Shown here piece after piece: positions 8,110-15,411 of a DNA stretch of 15,848 nucleotides. Numbering within the stretch: the first letter of the stretch is position 1; every line of letters starts with the position of its first letter. Origin of the DNA: Candidatus Hodarchaeota archaeon (GTDB lineage Archaea > Asgardarchaeota > Heimdallarchaeia > Hodarchaeales > YT1-057). A model generated the notes under the pieces. That model ran no database searches and was not told the origin of the DNA. It saw nothing but the letters and a program-made list of their open reading frames with translations. The translations under genes were made by a program, and so were the position numbers. Location: positions 1 to 15,848 of the forward strand of contig JAEOTI010000046.1 in assembly GCA_016839955.1 (NCBI GenBank), in the 5' to 3' direction.

Positions 8110-9282
8110 ATGCCCGACCTTAGGCAATTTGATGCATTAACTGGAGAGCCATGGTATTCTTCATCCTTAATGGCTCATCTCAATAAAAATTATCCTTGGC
8201 GGAAAGATAGCGACTTTATGCTGACCTTTTCGAAACTACTAGGCGACATTCGTAAAGTTGCGAATTTCAAAAAGGTGACTCCATATATTCTACCAGGTTC
8301 AAGTTCATTTGCAGTAGAATTTTCAGTTGCTAATCTTTTAGAACCTGATGATGTTGCCTTGGTCGTAGGAGAAGGACCATCAAGCGAATATATTGCTTCT
8401 ATAACAAAACCTTTTGCAGCAGCAGTTGATCTTTTTCCCCTTACAGGGGATGATTTGAATTCAGATCTTTCAGCTAAACTAGAGGAAAAACCCTACAAGG
8501 TAGTTTTAGTACCTCATGTTGAAATGAGCACTGGAATTCTATTACCAGTCGAAGAGATTGAAAGAATTGTAAGAGAAGTAAAAGCTTTTCTTATAATCGA
8601 TGCCCATGCAACTATTGGAGCTCATCCAGTTCCAAAAGCTGATGTTATTACTTGTGGATCAAATTATGGTTTAGGAAGCCCAGCAGGTTTGAGTATAATA
8701 ATACCAAGAGAAAGAGTATTAGAAGAAAGGAATGGTCGCTCAAGTAATCCACCAAGCCGAAATTTAGATATGTTAGTTTGGTCTCCAGTTATGGAAAATT
8801 ATCTTGCTTGTGAAGTAATTCCACCAATTTCCGTACCAACTGTTCTCATTCACTCTCTTTCACACACTGTTGGAGAAATTGCAAAAGATCCAGCTAAATA
8901 TGAAGAAAACCATGCTAAATTTTCCCAAACTTTTAGAGAAGCAATCACCACGATGGATTTTGAATTAGTAGAAGAAGATCACGATCAAGTAGCACGAACG
9001 TTTACCATTTTTCGATTACCAGAAGATATCAAACCGGGAGCGTTTAATAATTCCGCATCAAAAATGAAATTACGCCTTGATAAACCTCAAACTGGGAAGA
9101 AAGATGAAAGAGAAGTGACTGTGGGCCATGTAGGCGTTATTACAGAAGACGATTTAATTAATCTCCTTTTCAGACTAGAATGTGTGTTAGCTGATCAAAA
9201 TAAAGAATCAAAAACAAGTAGTATTCGCTATGCAACACGGGCTCTTCATGGAAAGAAGAAAGTTGAACCTGAACAAGATTGA
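8110..9282 (+). CDS. Class V aminotransferase (alanine-glyoxylate type) homologue lacking the PLP lysine
   Basis: The fold is that of the alanine-glyoxylate/serine-pyruvate aminotransferase branch of fold-type I PLP enzymes. Matching segments are PGSSSFAVEFSVANLLEPDD (62-81), VPHVEMSTGILLPVEEI (134-150), IIDAHATIGAHP (162-173, with Asp164 where the PLP-nitrogen Asp is expected), DVITCGSNYGLGSPAGL (178-194) and VGHVGVITEDDLINLLFRLE (338-357). In active relatives the fourth segment reads GSQK-A-L-x-x-P-P-G-L. Here Tyr186 replaces the Schiff-base Lys. The substrate-carboxylate Arg before the GHMG-like motif seems replaced by Thr337. The length (390) is normal and there is no frameshift. So this is probably an intact gene for a non-catalytic or repurposed protein. 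A GAGGGT ribosome site precedes the ATG. The real role (regulatory, ligand-binding or a new chemistry) is unknown. Confidence 0.85.
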   Translation: MPDLRQFDALTGEPWYSSSLMAHLNKNYPWRKDSDFMLTFSKLLGDIRKVANFKKVTPYILPGSSSFAVEFSVANLLEPDDVALVVGEGPSSEYIASITKPFAAAVDLFPLTGDDLNSDLSAKLEEKPYKVVLVPHVEMSTGILLPVEEIERIVREVKAFLIIDAHATIGAHPVPKADVITCGSNYGLGSPAGLSIIIPRERVLEERNGRSSNPPSRNLDMLVWSPVMENYLACEVIPPISVPTVLIHSLSHTVGEIAKDPAKYEENHAKFSQTFREAITTMDFELVEEDHDQVARTFTIFRLPEDIKPGAFNNSASKMKLRLDKPQTGKKDEREVTVGHVGVITEDDLINLLFRLECVLADQNKESKTSSIRYATRALHGKKKVEPEQD

Positions 9283-9291
9283 TGATTTGAC

Positions 9292-10626
9292 TTAATTTTC
9301 AAAACCTTTTACAGTATCCCATAGAATATCAATCGATTTCTCAATCATATTTGATGGAATACCACAATGAGCTAATCTAATTCCATTTAATCCACTTTGA
9401 TTTGTAACTGGTACAACACCTAATCCATTTTCTAACAATTTTTCTCCTAATATCTGAGCATCTATTCCTTCGACAAAGTAGAAATGGAAGAAACTTGAAT
9501 TTGCAGGCATTGGTTTTAGAGAATGTAATGAAGGCATTGTTTTTTCTTTTAAGGTCATTTTCTGGTGTCTGTACTCTAATTTCCTTCGAATTTGTTCCAC
9601 ATCATCTAAAATTGAGTTATATTTCTTCTGATCAGAAAATATTCTAGCTAGAGCTTCTTGAGGAGGCCGAGGTGCACTAGAGATTGTGCTTCTAACAGCT
9701 TTTGCCAGAACTTGCCGAATGTTAGTTTCCTTGAAAGATTTTAGAGGAGGACCATATGAGATGGCACCTAATCGGAATCCATACATAGGTCGACGTTTAG
9801 TTGGGGCATCAATTTTGAATAACATAACATTTTCATTTTGTGATAGTAGATATGGAAAGACACTGCAGTCCAAAGGTTGAGAAGAGGATTCTTCATTATT
9901 TAAATATACATAACCTTCGTAAGCATCGTCAAGAAGGACAATTAAATCCTCATTTTGGTTTTCTAGAAACTTACCAAGCAGTTCTGTTTCATCCTTGCTC
10001 ACCATATAACCTGTTGGATTGTTAGGAAAATTCAAATATAAAGCTACTTTTTTTTCTTCGTTTCTTGCTTTATTGAGTGCTTGTTTAAGCCCTGCTAAGT
10101 TGAATTCATTTCTTTCATTGAAAAACGGAAAGTCAATTAACTTCAGACCTAAATTACCATAGAAGAGATTGTCGACATTTTCCCAACGCGCATCTGGAGT
10201 TATAATAATATCACCTGGATTGAGCATAATTAGTCCAGTTAAAAACAACCCATTAGTTAATCCTCCAGCAACAGGTATTGGATCACTAGTATTCCTTCTT
10301 GCAAACAGTTGAAGATCTTCTGGGTACATATTAATCGTATCAGCCTTCCAACCTGAGATGAAGGCTGGCATTCCTGCAATTTTTCCATAACCAAACATTT
10401 CATCTAAAGATAAGGAACAAATTTCTTTGTGTAAAGTTTTTGATACTAAAATCGTTCCATCATCGTTTTTAGCTGTTCCAATGGTTGCATTTATAATTTT
10501 TGGATTTTCCTTTTGTTTTTCTATGGTTTTTGAAGCCCATGATAGTGTTCCTTTTTGAATATCTACCCTTTGGTTGATTCTCTCCCCTATTTGAGATAAT
10601 GCTGGGAAAACATTATTATTTGACAT
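9292..10626 (-). CDS. Class I/II (fold-type I) PLP-dependent aminotransferase
   Basis: This enzyme probably transfers amino groups between an amino acid and a 2-oxo acid in the cytoplasm. It seems catalytically complete: NFPNNPTGY (199-207) holds the Asn that contacts PLP, and LDDAYEGYVY (232-241) the Asp/Tyr pair. Lys277 in PTKRRPMYGFRLG has the usual spacing to GxR and should be the Schiff-base lysine. Arg417 in GIRLAHCG is the expected substrate-carboxylate Arg. The N-terminal block (NATIGTAKNDDGTIL, then YGKIAGMPAFISGW) recalls the aspartate/aromatic aminotransferase branch. The substrate cannot be told from the sequence. The ATG is clear, with AGAGGAA about 12 bases upstream. The gene converges on the lysine-less aminotransferase homologue with a 9-base gap and diverges from the lipoate-ligase gene. 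Confidence 0.88.
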   Translation of the reverse strand: MSNNNVFPALSQIGERINQRVDIQKGTLSWASKTIEKQKENPKIINATIGTAKNDDGTILVSKTLHKEICSLSLDEMFGYGKIAGMPAFISGWKADTINMYPEDLQLFARRNTSDPIPVAGGLTNGLFLTGLIMLNPGDIIITPDARWENVDNLFYGNLGLKLIDFPFFNERNEFNLAGLKQALNKARNEEKKVALYLNFPNNPTGYMVSKDETELLGKFLENQNEDLIVLLDDAYEGYVYLNNEESSSQPLDCSVFPYLLSQNENVMLFKIDAPTKRRPMYGFRLGAISYGPPLKSFKETNIRQVLAKAVRSTISSAPRPPQEALARIFSDQKKYNSILDDVEQIRRKLEYRHQKMTLKEKTMPSLHSLKPMPANSSFFHFYFVEGIDAQILGEKLLENGLGVVPVTNQSGLNGIRLAHCGIPSNMIEKSIDILWDTVKGFEN

Positions 10627-10721
10627 TTTTTAGCCGGTTCCTCTTCTATCATCTGAATTCATTTGTTTTTTTTTAGTTTAAATGGTTCTCTTATGATTGC
10701 TAACTGTTGATAGTTCATACC

Positions 10722-10731
10722 TAAATAAAGA
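10722..10731 (+). promoter_or_regulatory. TATA-like promoter candidate for lipoyl-transfer operon
   Basis: CTAAATAAAG in the divergent gap is TATA-like and would place a transcript start near 10750. The ATG chosen at 10791 then has a leader of about 40 bases containing GGAG at 10774-10777. A T9 run lies upstream at 10666-10674. The assignment is inferred from position and composition. Confidence 0.3.
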
Positions 10732-10790
10732 AGAAATGGATTTTATTTCAAAAAGAATTGGAAGAGACTATTTGGAGTGTAAATATTAAC

Positions 10791-11558
10791 ATGACTTGGC
10801 GATTGATTCCATTTTCAACCATGAATGCTTATTGGAACATGGCCATAGATGAAGCTATTTTAGAAAGTCGTGAAGAAGGTAAGACAGCAAATACATTGAG
10901 ATTTTACAGGTGGGAGCCAAGTGCAGCTTCTATTGGCCGCAATCAAGCCATTGAAGAAGAAATTAACCTAAAATCCGCCAGCAAATTAGGAATAGATATT
11001 GTTCGGAGAATTTCCGGTGGCGGGGCGGTTTTTCATCATAGCCAGTCAGAGATAACATATTCAGTAATAATTGCTGAGGATGAGTTTTTTGACTCAAAAA
11101 AACCGAGTTTAGTATTTAAAATAGCAAAAGGGATTCATTTTACCCTTGAAAATTTTGGACTCCCCGTAGAAGAACAAACGATTCATTGTCCTTCTATCTT
11201 CATTCATGGGAAGAAAATTTCTGGAAATGCTCAGGTAAAAAGAGGAGGTATAATTCTTCAACATGGTACATTTTTACTTAAAAATGATCCTAATCTAATG
11301 TACTCAATTCTAAAGGTTAAAGGACAAAAATCAAAGAGAAAAATGGTTCAATCGGTTTTTCAACACGTAACAACCCTTGAAAACGAACTTGGGTATATAC
11401 CGAAACTAGAAGAAGTTATAACACAACTACAATATGGTTTTCAGAAGGCCTTTGACGTAGAGTTTAATGAAGTACCTTTGTCTCAAGATGAAAAATCTCT
11501 AGCAAAACAATTAATGGAAGAGAAGTATTCATCAGAAGAATGGAACTTTAAATATTGA
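10791..11558 (+). CDS. lplA: Lipoate-protein ligase A / octanoyltransferase family protein
   Basis: This is a biotin/lipoate A-B ligase-fold enzyme that loads lipoyl or octanoyl groups onto carrier domains (GcvH or 2-oxo-acid dehydrogenase E2). Motifs: NMAIDEAIL (16-24), LRFYRWEPSAASIGRNQ (36-52), RRISGGGAVFHH (72-83, lipoate/ATP pocket), GKKISGNAQ (140-148, with the ligand-contact Lys) and ILQHGTFLL (155-163). The end EEKYSSEEWN (243-252) is close to Thermoplasma LplA. It has only the large domain (255 residues). Thermoplasma-type LplA needs a separate small protein, LplB, and none is encoded here. Cys133, just before the GKK segment, could match the catalytic Cys of LipM-type octanoyltransferases, so either function is possible. 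I chose ATG at 10791 over the TTG at 10758 because homologues begin at about this point. The HAD gene follows after three bases. Confidence 0.85.
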   Translation: MTWRLIPFSTMNAYWNMAIDEAILESREEGKTANTLRFYRWEPSAASIGRNQAIEEEINLKSASKLGIDIVRRISGGGAVFHHSQSEITYSVIIAEDEFFDSKKPSLVFKIAKGIHFTLENFGLPVEEQTIHCPSIFIHGKKISGNAQVKRGGIILQHGTFLLKNDPNLMYSILKVKGQKSKRKMVQSVFQHVTTLENELGYIPKLEEVITQLQYGFQKAFDVEFNEVPLSQDEKSLAKQLMEEKYSSEEWNFKY

Positions 11559-11561
11559 ATA

Positions 11562-12242
11562 ATGCTGGTTGATATCTTGAAATATCCCCATATCATCGTT
11601 TTTGACTTAGATAATACACTTATTCAGTCTCAAATCGATTTTGAAGGTATTCGAGTTGAATTAAAAAGGCGAGTTGAGAAATACGGGTTATCTAACTCTT
11701 CACAATTTTTGGATTTACCAATTTCTCGTATTCTTTCAATAATAAAAGAAAAATTCGGTCCTAAGTCTGATAAATATAAAGAAGCTTGGCAAATCGTCGA
11801 AAACTTTGAATTACAAGGAATGAAACAATCCACAATCGAACCAGAAGTTTTACCCACCTTAGTAAAAATCAGAGATTTAGGAATAAAAACTGCAATATTA
11901 ACCAACAATTCTCGGAACGCAACCTTGAAGGTACTTAATAACTTCGACTTGAATGTATTTGACTTAATTGTATCTAGAGATGATATCATCGAAATGAAAC
12001 CCTCAGGGTTGGGGTTATCACACATCATAAATGAGTTCTCTGGATCTGTTAGCAAAACAATCTTTATTGGAGATTCTTACATTGATGCGTTATGTGCTCA
12101 AGAAGTTGGAGTAAAATTTATCGTAATAGGCTCAAAAAACTTCCCAGGAATAGTTCAGAGAGATATTCCATATTTTAAGAAACTTAAGTCAATTAAACAG
12201 ATTTTATCCTTATTCGAATCAAATCTACTTTTTCAAGCTTAA
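11562..12242 (+). CDS. HAD-superfamily phosphatase (phosphoglycolate phosphatase-like)
   Basis: This is a haloacid dehalogenase-fold hydrolase, likely acting on a small phosphorylated metabolite. All four motifs are present. Motif I is VFDLDNTL (13-20), with nucleophile Asp15 and acid/base Asp17. Motif II is ILTNNSRN (112-119), with Thr114. Motif III is Lys146 in EMKPSG. Motif IV is FIGDSYIDALCA (168-179), with Asp171 and Asp175. Residues 21-90 form the helical C1 cap. The length of 226 fits the phosphoglycolate phosphatase/pyrophosphatase branch, but the substrate cannot be read from the sequence. The start is three bases after the lipoyl-transfer gene stop, so they are probably co-transcribed. 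A joint function is not established. Confidence 0.85.
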   Translation: MLVDILKYPHIIVFDLDNTLIQSQIDFEGIRVELKRRVEKYGLSNSSQFLDLPISRILSIIKEKFGPKSDKYKEAWQIVENFELQGMKQSTIEPEVLPTLVKIRDLGIKTAILTNNSRNATLKVLNNFDLNVFDLIVSRDDIIEMKPSGLGLSHIINEFSGSVSKTIFIGDSYIDALCAQEVGVKFIVIGSKNFPGIVQRDIPYFKKLKSIKQILSLFESNLLFQA

Positions 12243-12245
12243 GTC

Positions 12246-12791
12246 TTATAATTTTGGATGTTCAAGCCCAACATACCTACTACCTACTCGTTCATCATAT
12301 CCAATACTTGTTTGACGAGTAAGACGGTGAAAAATGATCTGTACAATTGGAATGCCAGGAAGTAATTCCACAGGTTGATTTGCTTGACAAAATATCTCAA
12401 GTGTTAAAGTTGTGGGTTTTTCTAATCCCGTCCCAGGATTAACCAATCCTGCTGCATGAACTACAACTCCCATTCGTGCAATCGACGATCGTCCCTCTAA
12501 AGTAGCTGCGAGACCCTTTGATATAACAATTTTTTCCTGCGTTGAGGCAAGAATAAACTGACTGGGTGAAAGTAGGAATGAATGGCCTGATGTGCAAATA
12601 TTCTTGAGATTAGCTTGCATTAATGCAGTATTTCCAGGAGATAACACATTTCCAGTTTTAAAAACCGTAAATTTATCTGAAAGATGGAGGTCGATTGAGC
12701 AGGGTCCAATTTGAGCTTCCCCTTTAAACGGGATAATTTGGATCTCTTTATTATTTAATGCTTCAATAATGTCTTCTCTGGCTAATATCAT
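12246..12791 (-). CDS. dcd: dCTP deaminase (possibly bifunctional dCTP deaminase/dUTPase)
   Basis: This enzyme deaminates dCTP to dUTP (or, in bifunctional archaeal forms, directly to dUMP) for thymidylate supply. It is a trimer-forming member of the dUTPase superfamily. Diagnostic residues: GPCSIDLHL (29-37), the catalytic block LEGRSSIARMGVVVH (98-112, with Arg101, Ser102 and Arg106 where family catalytic/phosphate residues lie), NPGTG (118-122), LTLEIF (129-134, with the deaminase Glu132) and PGIPIVQIIF (145-154). The ATG is preceded by AAAGGTGG six bases upstream, a strong ribosome site. The loop between NPGTG and TLEIF (LEKPT) is about five residues longer than in E. coli Dcd, and the usual DPG is NPG. 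Mono- versus bifunctionality is undecided. Confidence 0.92.
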   Translation of the reverse strand: MILAREDIIEALNNKEIQIIPFKGEAQIGPCSIDLHLSDKFTVFKTGNVLSPGNTALMQANLKNICTSGHSFLLSPSQFILASTQEKIVISKGLAATLEGRSSIARMGVVVHAAGLVNPGTGLEKPTTLTLEIFCQANQPVELLPGIPIVQIIFHRLTRQTSIGYDERVGSRYVGLEHPKL

Positions 12792-12994
12792 TTAAAGCCA
12801 CCTTTCTTTGTTTCCAATCAGGATAAAATTAAATGAAAGTTGGTTTTTGTTAGTGAATTTTCGATTTTTAGGTATTTTAGTTGAATATTGTTGCTTCAGT
12901 TCTTCCTACGCCATAATAAAGTAATTAAGTTTCTCTTTAAAGTTGGAAGGATTTTAATTCAAAAAAAGTCATTATTAATTGGTGTGGTACAGTT

Positions 12995-14059
12995 TTGTCT
13001 ACCAATGAACAAGAACCATCCAGTATAGAAAAAGCACTTATGAAGGTGGCAGAAGGGTTTAAAGACTACTTTTGTAAGGTTTTTGAACGCGATTTTAATC
13101 AAACGCCAGATCTCACCACTGTGAATGTAAATAAAATAAAGATGGAAAAGAAAATTGGCGTTACTGGTATAAGACTTGTAACTGTTGCTTTTTCAACAAA
13201 TTTGGGGGATTATCAAGCCTTACTTGCCGTTAAAACAATGGATTCTCCTGAAAAAGCGAAAGAAACACTCCAGCGCATAGAATTTGTTACAGAGATGCTT
13301 GCAAAAGCACCAATCTCCGGATTAACTACTCCTCAAGTAATTTTTGAGGGTTCCTCGTTGGTAGTTATGGAGGGAATCGTTGGTGCAGCATTTCGGGAAT
13401 CACCTGTTCCGCAAACAGAGAAATTAAGACTCGCAGGTAGAGCAATAGCTGCTTTACATGGTTCTGAGGGCACTGAACCATCAAAAGAACGATATAAACT
13501 CCTTCCTCAAAAAGTAATAGAAGCTCTTCCAATTAACCAAGATCTAAAAGGTAGTTTGCTTCAGCTGTTCGAAAAACACATTGAGACCATAATAAATCAG
13601 AATCTTAATTGTGGCGCATATTCGTTTGGTGATTTTCATCCAGGGAATATCATGTTTGAAGTTCGAGAACATCAAACTCCTATTATTATGACTCATTTGA
13701 TTGATCCAGAGTTTCTAGATGTAAGTAGGACAGTGGATCGTAGTGAAGATATATGTAATTTCTTTGTGACTCAAATCGTTTCTGATGGATTAGAAAAGAC
13801 TAAAAAGGATCTTAGTGCATTCATGTCAGGTTACAATGAGGTTTTAGCTTATTACGGGAATGGCAGAGGTCTTTCTCAGTATTACGAAACAGAAGTGCCT
13901 TCTCTCAATTTTCATTTAGCTCAAGGAGTTTTATTGAGCATTTTGAATATACTTGGAATGCCACCAGACTTGTTTGGTGGTTCAGAAGGCTTATCTAATG
14001 AGGTTACAAACAGGATTAACTTAACAAACACCATTTTAACGGAAGCACCGATTTATTAG
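12995..14059 (+). CDS. APH/choline-kinase-like phosphotransferase homologue
   Basis: This is a small-molecule kinase of the aminoglycoside phosphotransferase/choline kinase fold. Visible elements: residues 45-80 form the N-lobe, with LLAVKTM (76-82) carrying the probable ATP-binding Lys80; AGRAIAALHG (147-156) is the helix before the catalytic loop; YSFGDFHPGNIMF (209-221) is the catalytic loop with Asp213 and Asn218; LIDPEFLD (235-242) is the metal-binding DFG equivalent with Asp237. The usual His of the HGD motif is Phe211. Catalytic Asp, Asn and Asp remain, so activity is plausible. Residues 1-40 are an extra N-terminal helix region. The start is a TTG with GGTGTGG about eight bases upstream; ATG at 13040 is the alternative. 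The substrate is unknown; antibiotic resistance should not be assumed. Confidence 0.8.
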   Translation: MSTNEQEPSSIEKALMKVAEGFKDYFCKVFERDFNQTPDLTTVNVNKIKMEKKIGVTGIRLVTVAFSTNLGDYQALLAVKTMDSPEKAKETLQRIEFVTEMLAKAPISGLTTPQVIFEGSSLVVMEGIVGAAFRESPVPQTEKLRLAGRAIAALHGSEGTEPSKERYKLLPQKVIEALPINQDLKGSLLQLFEKHIETIINQNLNCGAYSFGDFHPGNIMFEVREHQTPIIMTHLIDPEFLDVSRTVDRSEDICNFFVTQIVSDGLEKTKKDLSAFMSGYNEVLAYYGNGRGLSQYYETEVPSLNFHLAQGVLLSILNILGMPPDLFGGSEGLSNEVTNRINLTNTILTEAPIY

Positions 14060-14095
14060 ATGCTATAAATCTTAAATTTTTAGTATGGTCCGCAA

Positions 14096-14656
14096 TTAGT
14101 AATTTCTAATCGATGTACGAATAGAATAAACAGTAATATTACCAATATAATCATGAATTTCGCATTTGTATTTTGTATATAGATAGAATAAACAAGCTAG
14201 CCCCAATATTTCTAATGTGAGGGTTAAGGGATCTAAAATCCAATCTAAATGATTCAACGCATTTTCTGTTGTTGTAAAAGATTTCGGGTATAATGGCCAA
14301 AACCAAGGAAGTTCTCCAGTAGAATCCAGTAATAAATGTGATAAAACTCCAATAGAAAGAGAAAAACCAGTTTTTTTTGAATAAATCGCGAGGAAAGGAA
14401 TACTACAGGCAATACTGAATAGTAATGTATGACCTAATGCTCTACCTGATGAAAAAACAATCTGACTGAACGTTTTATCTACAATGTCGGGTAGAACACA
14501 GCCCAAACCCAAAGCAATAGGATTAAACAATCCATTACTCCACATTTTATTTGGGGTATTAGATTTAGTAGTTGGTTTCCCGTCTTGGATTAATATCTGA
14601 CCAATTAGATCCGCTAATATTAATGGAAAACCAAGATGAGCTAAAGGAAATGTCAT
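14096..14656 (-). CDS. YdjM/DUF457-type membrane-bound metal-dependent hydrolase
   Basis: This is a member of the inner-membrane metal-dependent hydrolase family (YdjM-like, related to the PAP2/phospholipase C-like DUF457 group). Putative metal ligands are conserved: His7 in PLAHLGF, Asp57 and Asp60 in LGCVLPDIVDK, Arg72 and His76 in GRALGHT, and His107 and Asp111 in SHLLLDS, followed by the family's WFWPLYP (118-124). Hydrophobic segments at about 45-56, 76-92, 98-111 and 141-160 are predicted to be in or at the membrane. The start has a near-perfect GGAGG seven bases upstream. It begins 13 bases after the sirtuin stop, so the two are probably one operon. The physiological substrate is not known. 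Confidence 0.8.
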   Translation of the reverse strand: MTFPLAHLGFPLILADLIGQILIQDGKPTTKSNTPNKMWSNGLFNPIALGLGCVLPDIVDKTFSQIVFSSGRALGHTLLFSIACSIPFLAIYSKKTGFSLSIGVLSHLLLDSTGELPWFWPLYPKSFTTTENALNHLDWILDPLTLTLEILGLACLFYLYTKYKCEIHDYIGNITVYSIRTSIRNY

Positions 14657-14669
14657 TCATTTTCCTCCA

Positions 14670-15380
14670 CTAGTTTAGAGAATTCAGAAAAGCTGGAACA
14701 GTCTCAGATGCTGGTCCGGAGTAATAGAAATCCGTGATTGGAGTTAAGGGTGTTTCATTAATATTGAACTCAATAATAATGGCATTATTTTCTTTTGCAA
14801 TTTGAGGAAGTGCAGCTGCAGGGTAAACAACTGCTGAAGTTCCAATGACAAGCATTGTGTTACAAACTGACGCTTCTTTGAAAGCAAATTTGAGAATACT
14901 TTCTTTCAGACTCTCTCCAAACCAAACTACATCGGGTCTCTGGAAACCATTGCAAACACAAATTGGAATTGTTTCAGGAGGTTCTGTAAGCCGGTATTGC
15001 TCTCCACAAGAAATGCAACGAGTGTGAACGATAGATCCATGAAGTTTGAGGATTTTTTCAGAACCTGCCCGTTCATGAAGATCATCAACATTCTGAGTTA
15101 TTAAAGAGCTTAACAATCCAACATCTTCTAATTTGGCTAAAGCCAGATGAGCTGCATTAGGAACTACTGAGAAAAGTTTCTTTAGGCGCCAAGAGTACCA
15201 CTTCCATACTAGTTCTGGATCCCTAGCGAAAGCTATTGGTGTCGCGAGATCTTCAGGCCGATATTTTTCCCAAAGTGCATCTTTACTACGAAATGTTGGC
15301 ATTCCTGATTCTGCAGAGACTCCTGCCCCAGTTAACGCAACAATTTTGCCAGATTTTATCCTCTGAATATCGATATTCAA
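14670..15380 (-). CDS. cobB: Sir2-family NAD-dependent protein deacylase (sirtuin, class III-like)
   Basis: This enzyme removes acyl groups from protein lysines using NAD, giving nicotinamide and O-acyl-ADP-ribose. Conserved elements: GAGVSAESGMPTFR (18-31), TQNVDDLHERAG (95-106), catalytic His114 in KLHGS, a zinc site with Cys122/Cys125 and Cys141/Cys143, RPDVVWFGE (148-156), IGTSAVVYPAA (179-189) and FNIN (205-208). Tyr62 and Arg65 (WYSWR) match the YxxR signature that in SIRT5/CobB binds malonyl- or succinyl-lysine. The second zinc pair is CxC instead of CxxC, one residue short. The start is TTG at 15380, about 17 residues before GAG as in relatives; GTGAC lies a few bases upstream. It is followed by the membrane hydrolase after 13 bases and preceded by the edge gene after 31 bases. 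Confidence 0.92.
   Translation of the reverse strand: MNIDIQRIKSGKIVALTGAGVSAESGMPTFRSKDALWEKYRPEDLATPIAFARDPELVWKWYSWRLKKLFSVVPNAAHLALAKLEDVGLLSSLITQNVDDLHERAGSEKILKLHGSIVHTRCISCGEQYRLTEPPETIPICVCNGFQRPDVVWFGESLKESILKFAFKEASVCNTMLVIGTSAVVYPAAALPQIAKENNAIIIEFNINETPLTPITDFYYSGPASETVPAFLNSLN
15365..15378. repeat. 14-base perfect palindrome at the sirtuin start
   Basis: GAATATCGATATTC reads the same on both strands and lies in the first codons of the sirtuin gene, immediately beside the TTG start. It may be an operator or an mRNA hairpin controlling translation, or simply coding sequence. Confidence 0.3.
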
Positions 15381-15411
15381 TTTTTGTCACGTTTGAGCTT
15401 TGAAATCTCTT

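Noticed and set aside
9686..10025. Two plus-strand ORFs of 61-64 residues
   Set aside because: Antisense shadows of the aminotransferase gene.
8110..10626. The two adjacent aminotransferase-fold genes as a two-subunit enzyme
   Set aside because: They are convergent, from different branches (class V versus class I/II), and so not co-transcribed; a partnership is unsupported.
11630..12055. Minus-strand ORF of 141 residues
   Set aside because: Antisense to the HAD phosphatase, which has all four catalytic motifs in its own frame.
12995..14059. Antibiotic-resistance phosphotransferase
   Set aside because: Only the general APH/choline-kinase fold is visible; nothing points to an antibiotic substrate or to a mobile context.
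14845..15027. Plus-strand ORF of 60 residues
   Set aside because: Antisense shadow of the sirtuin gene.
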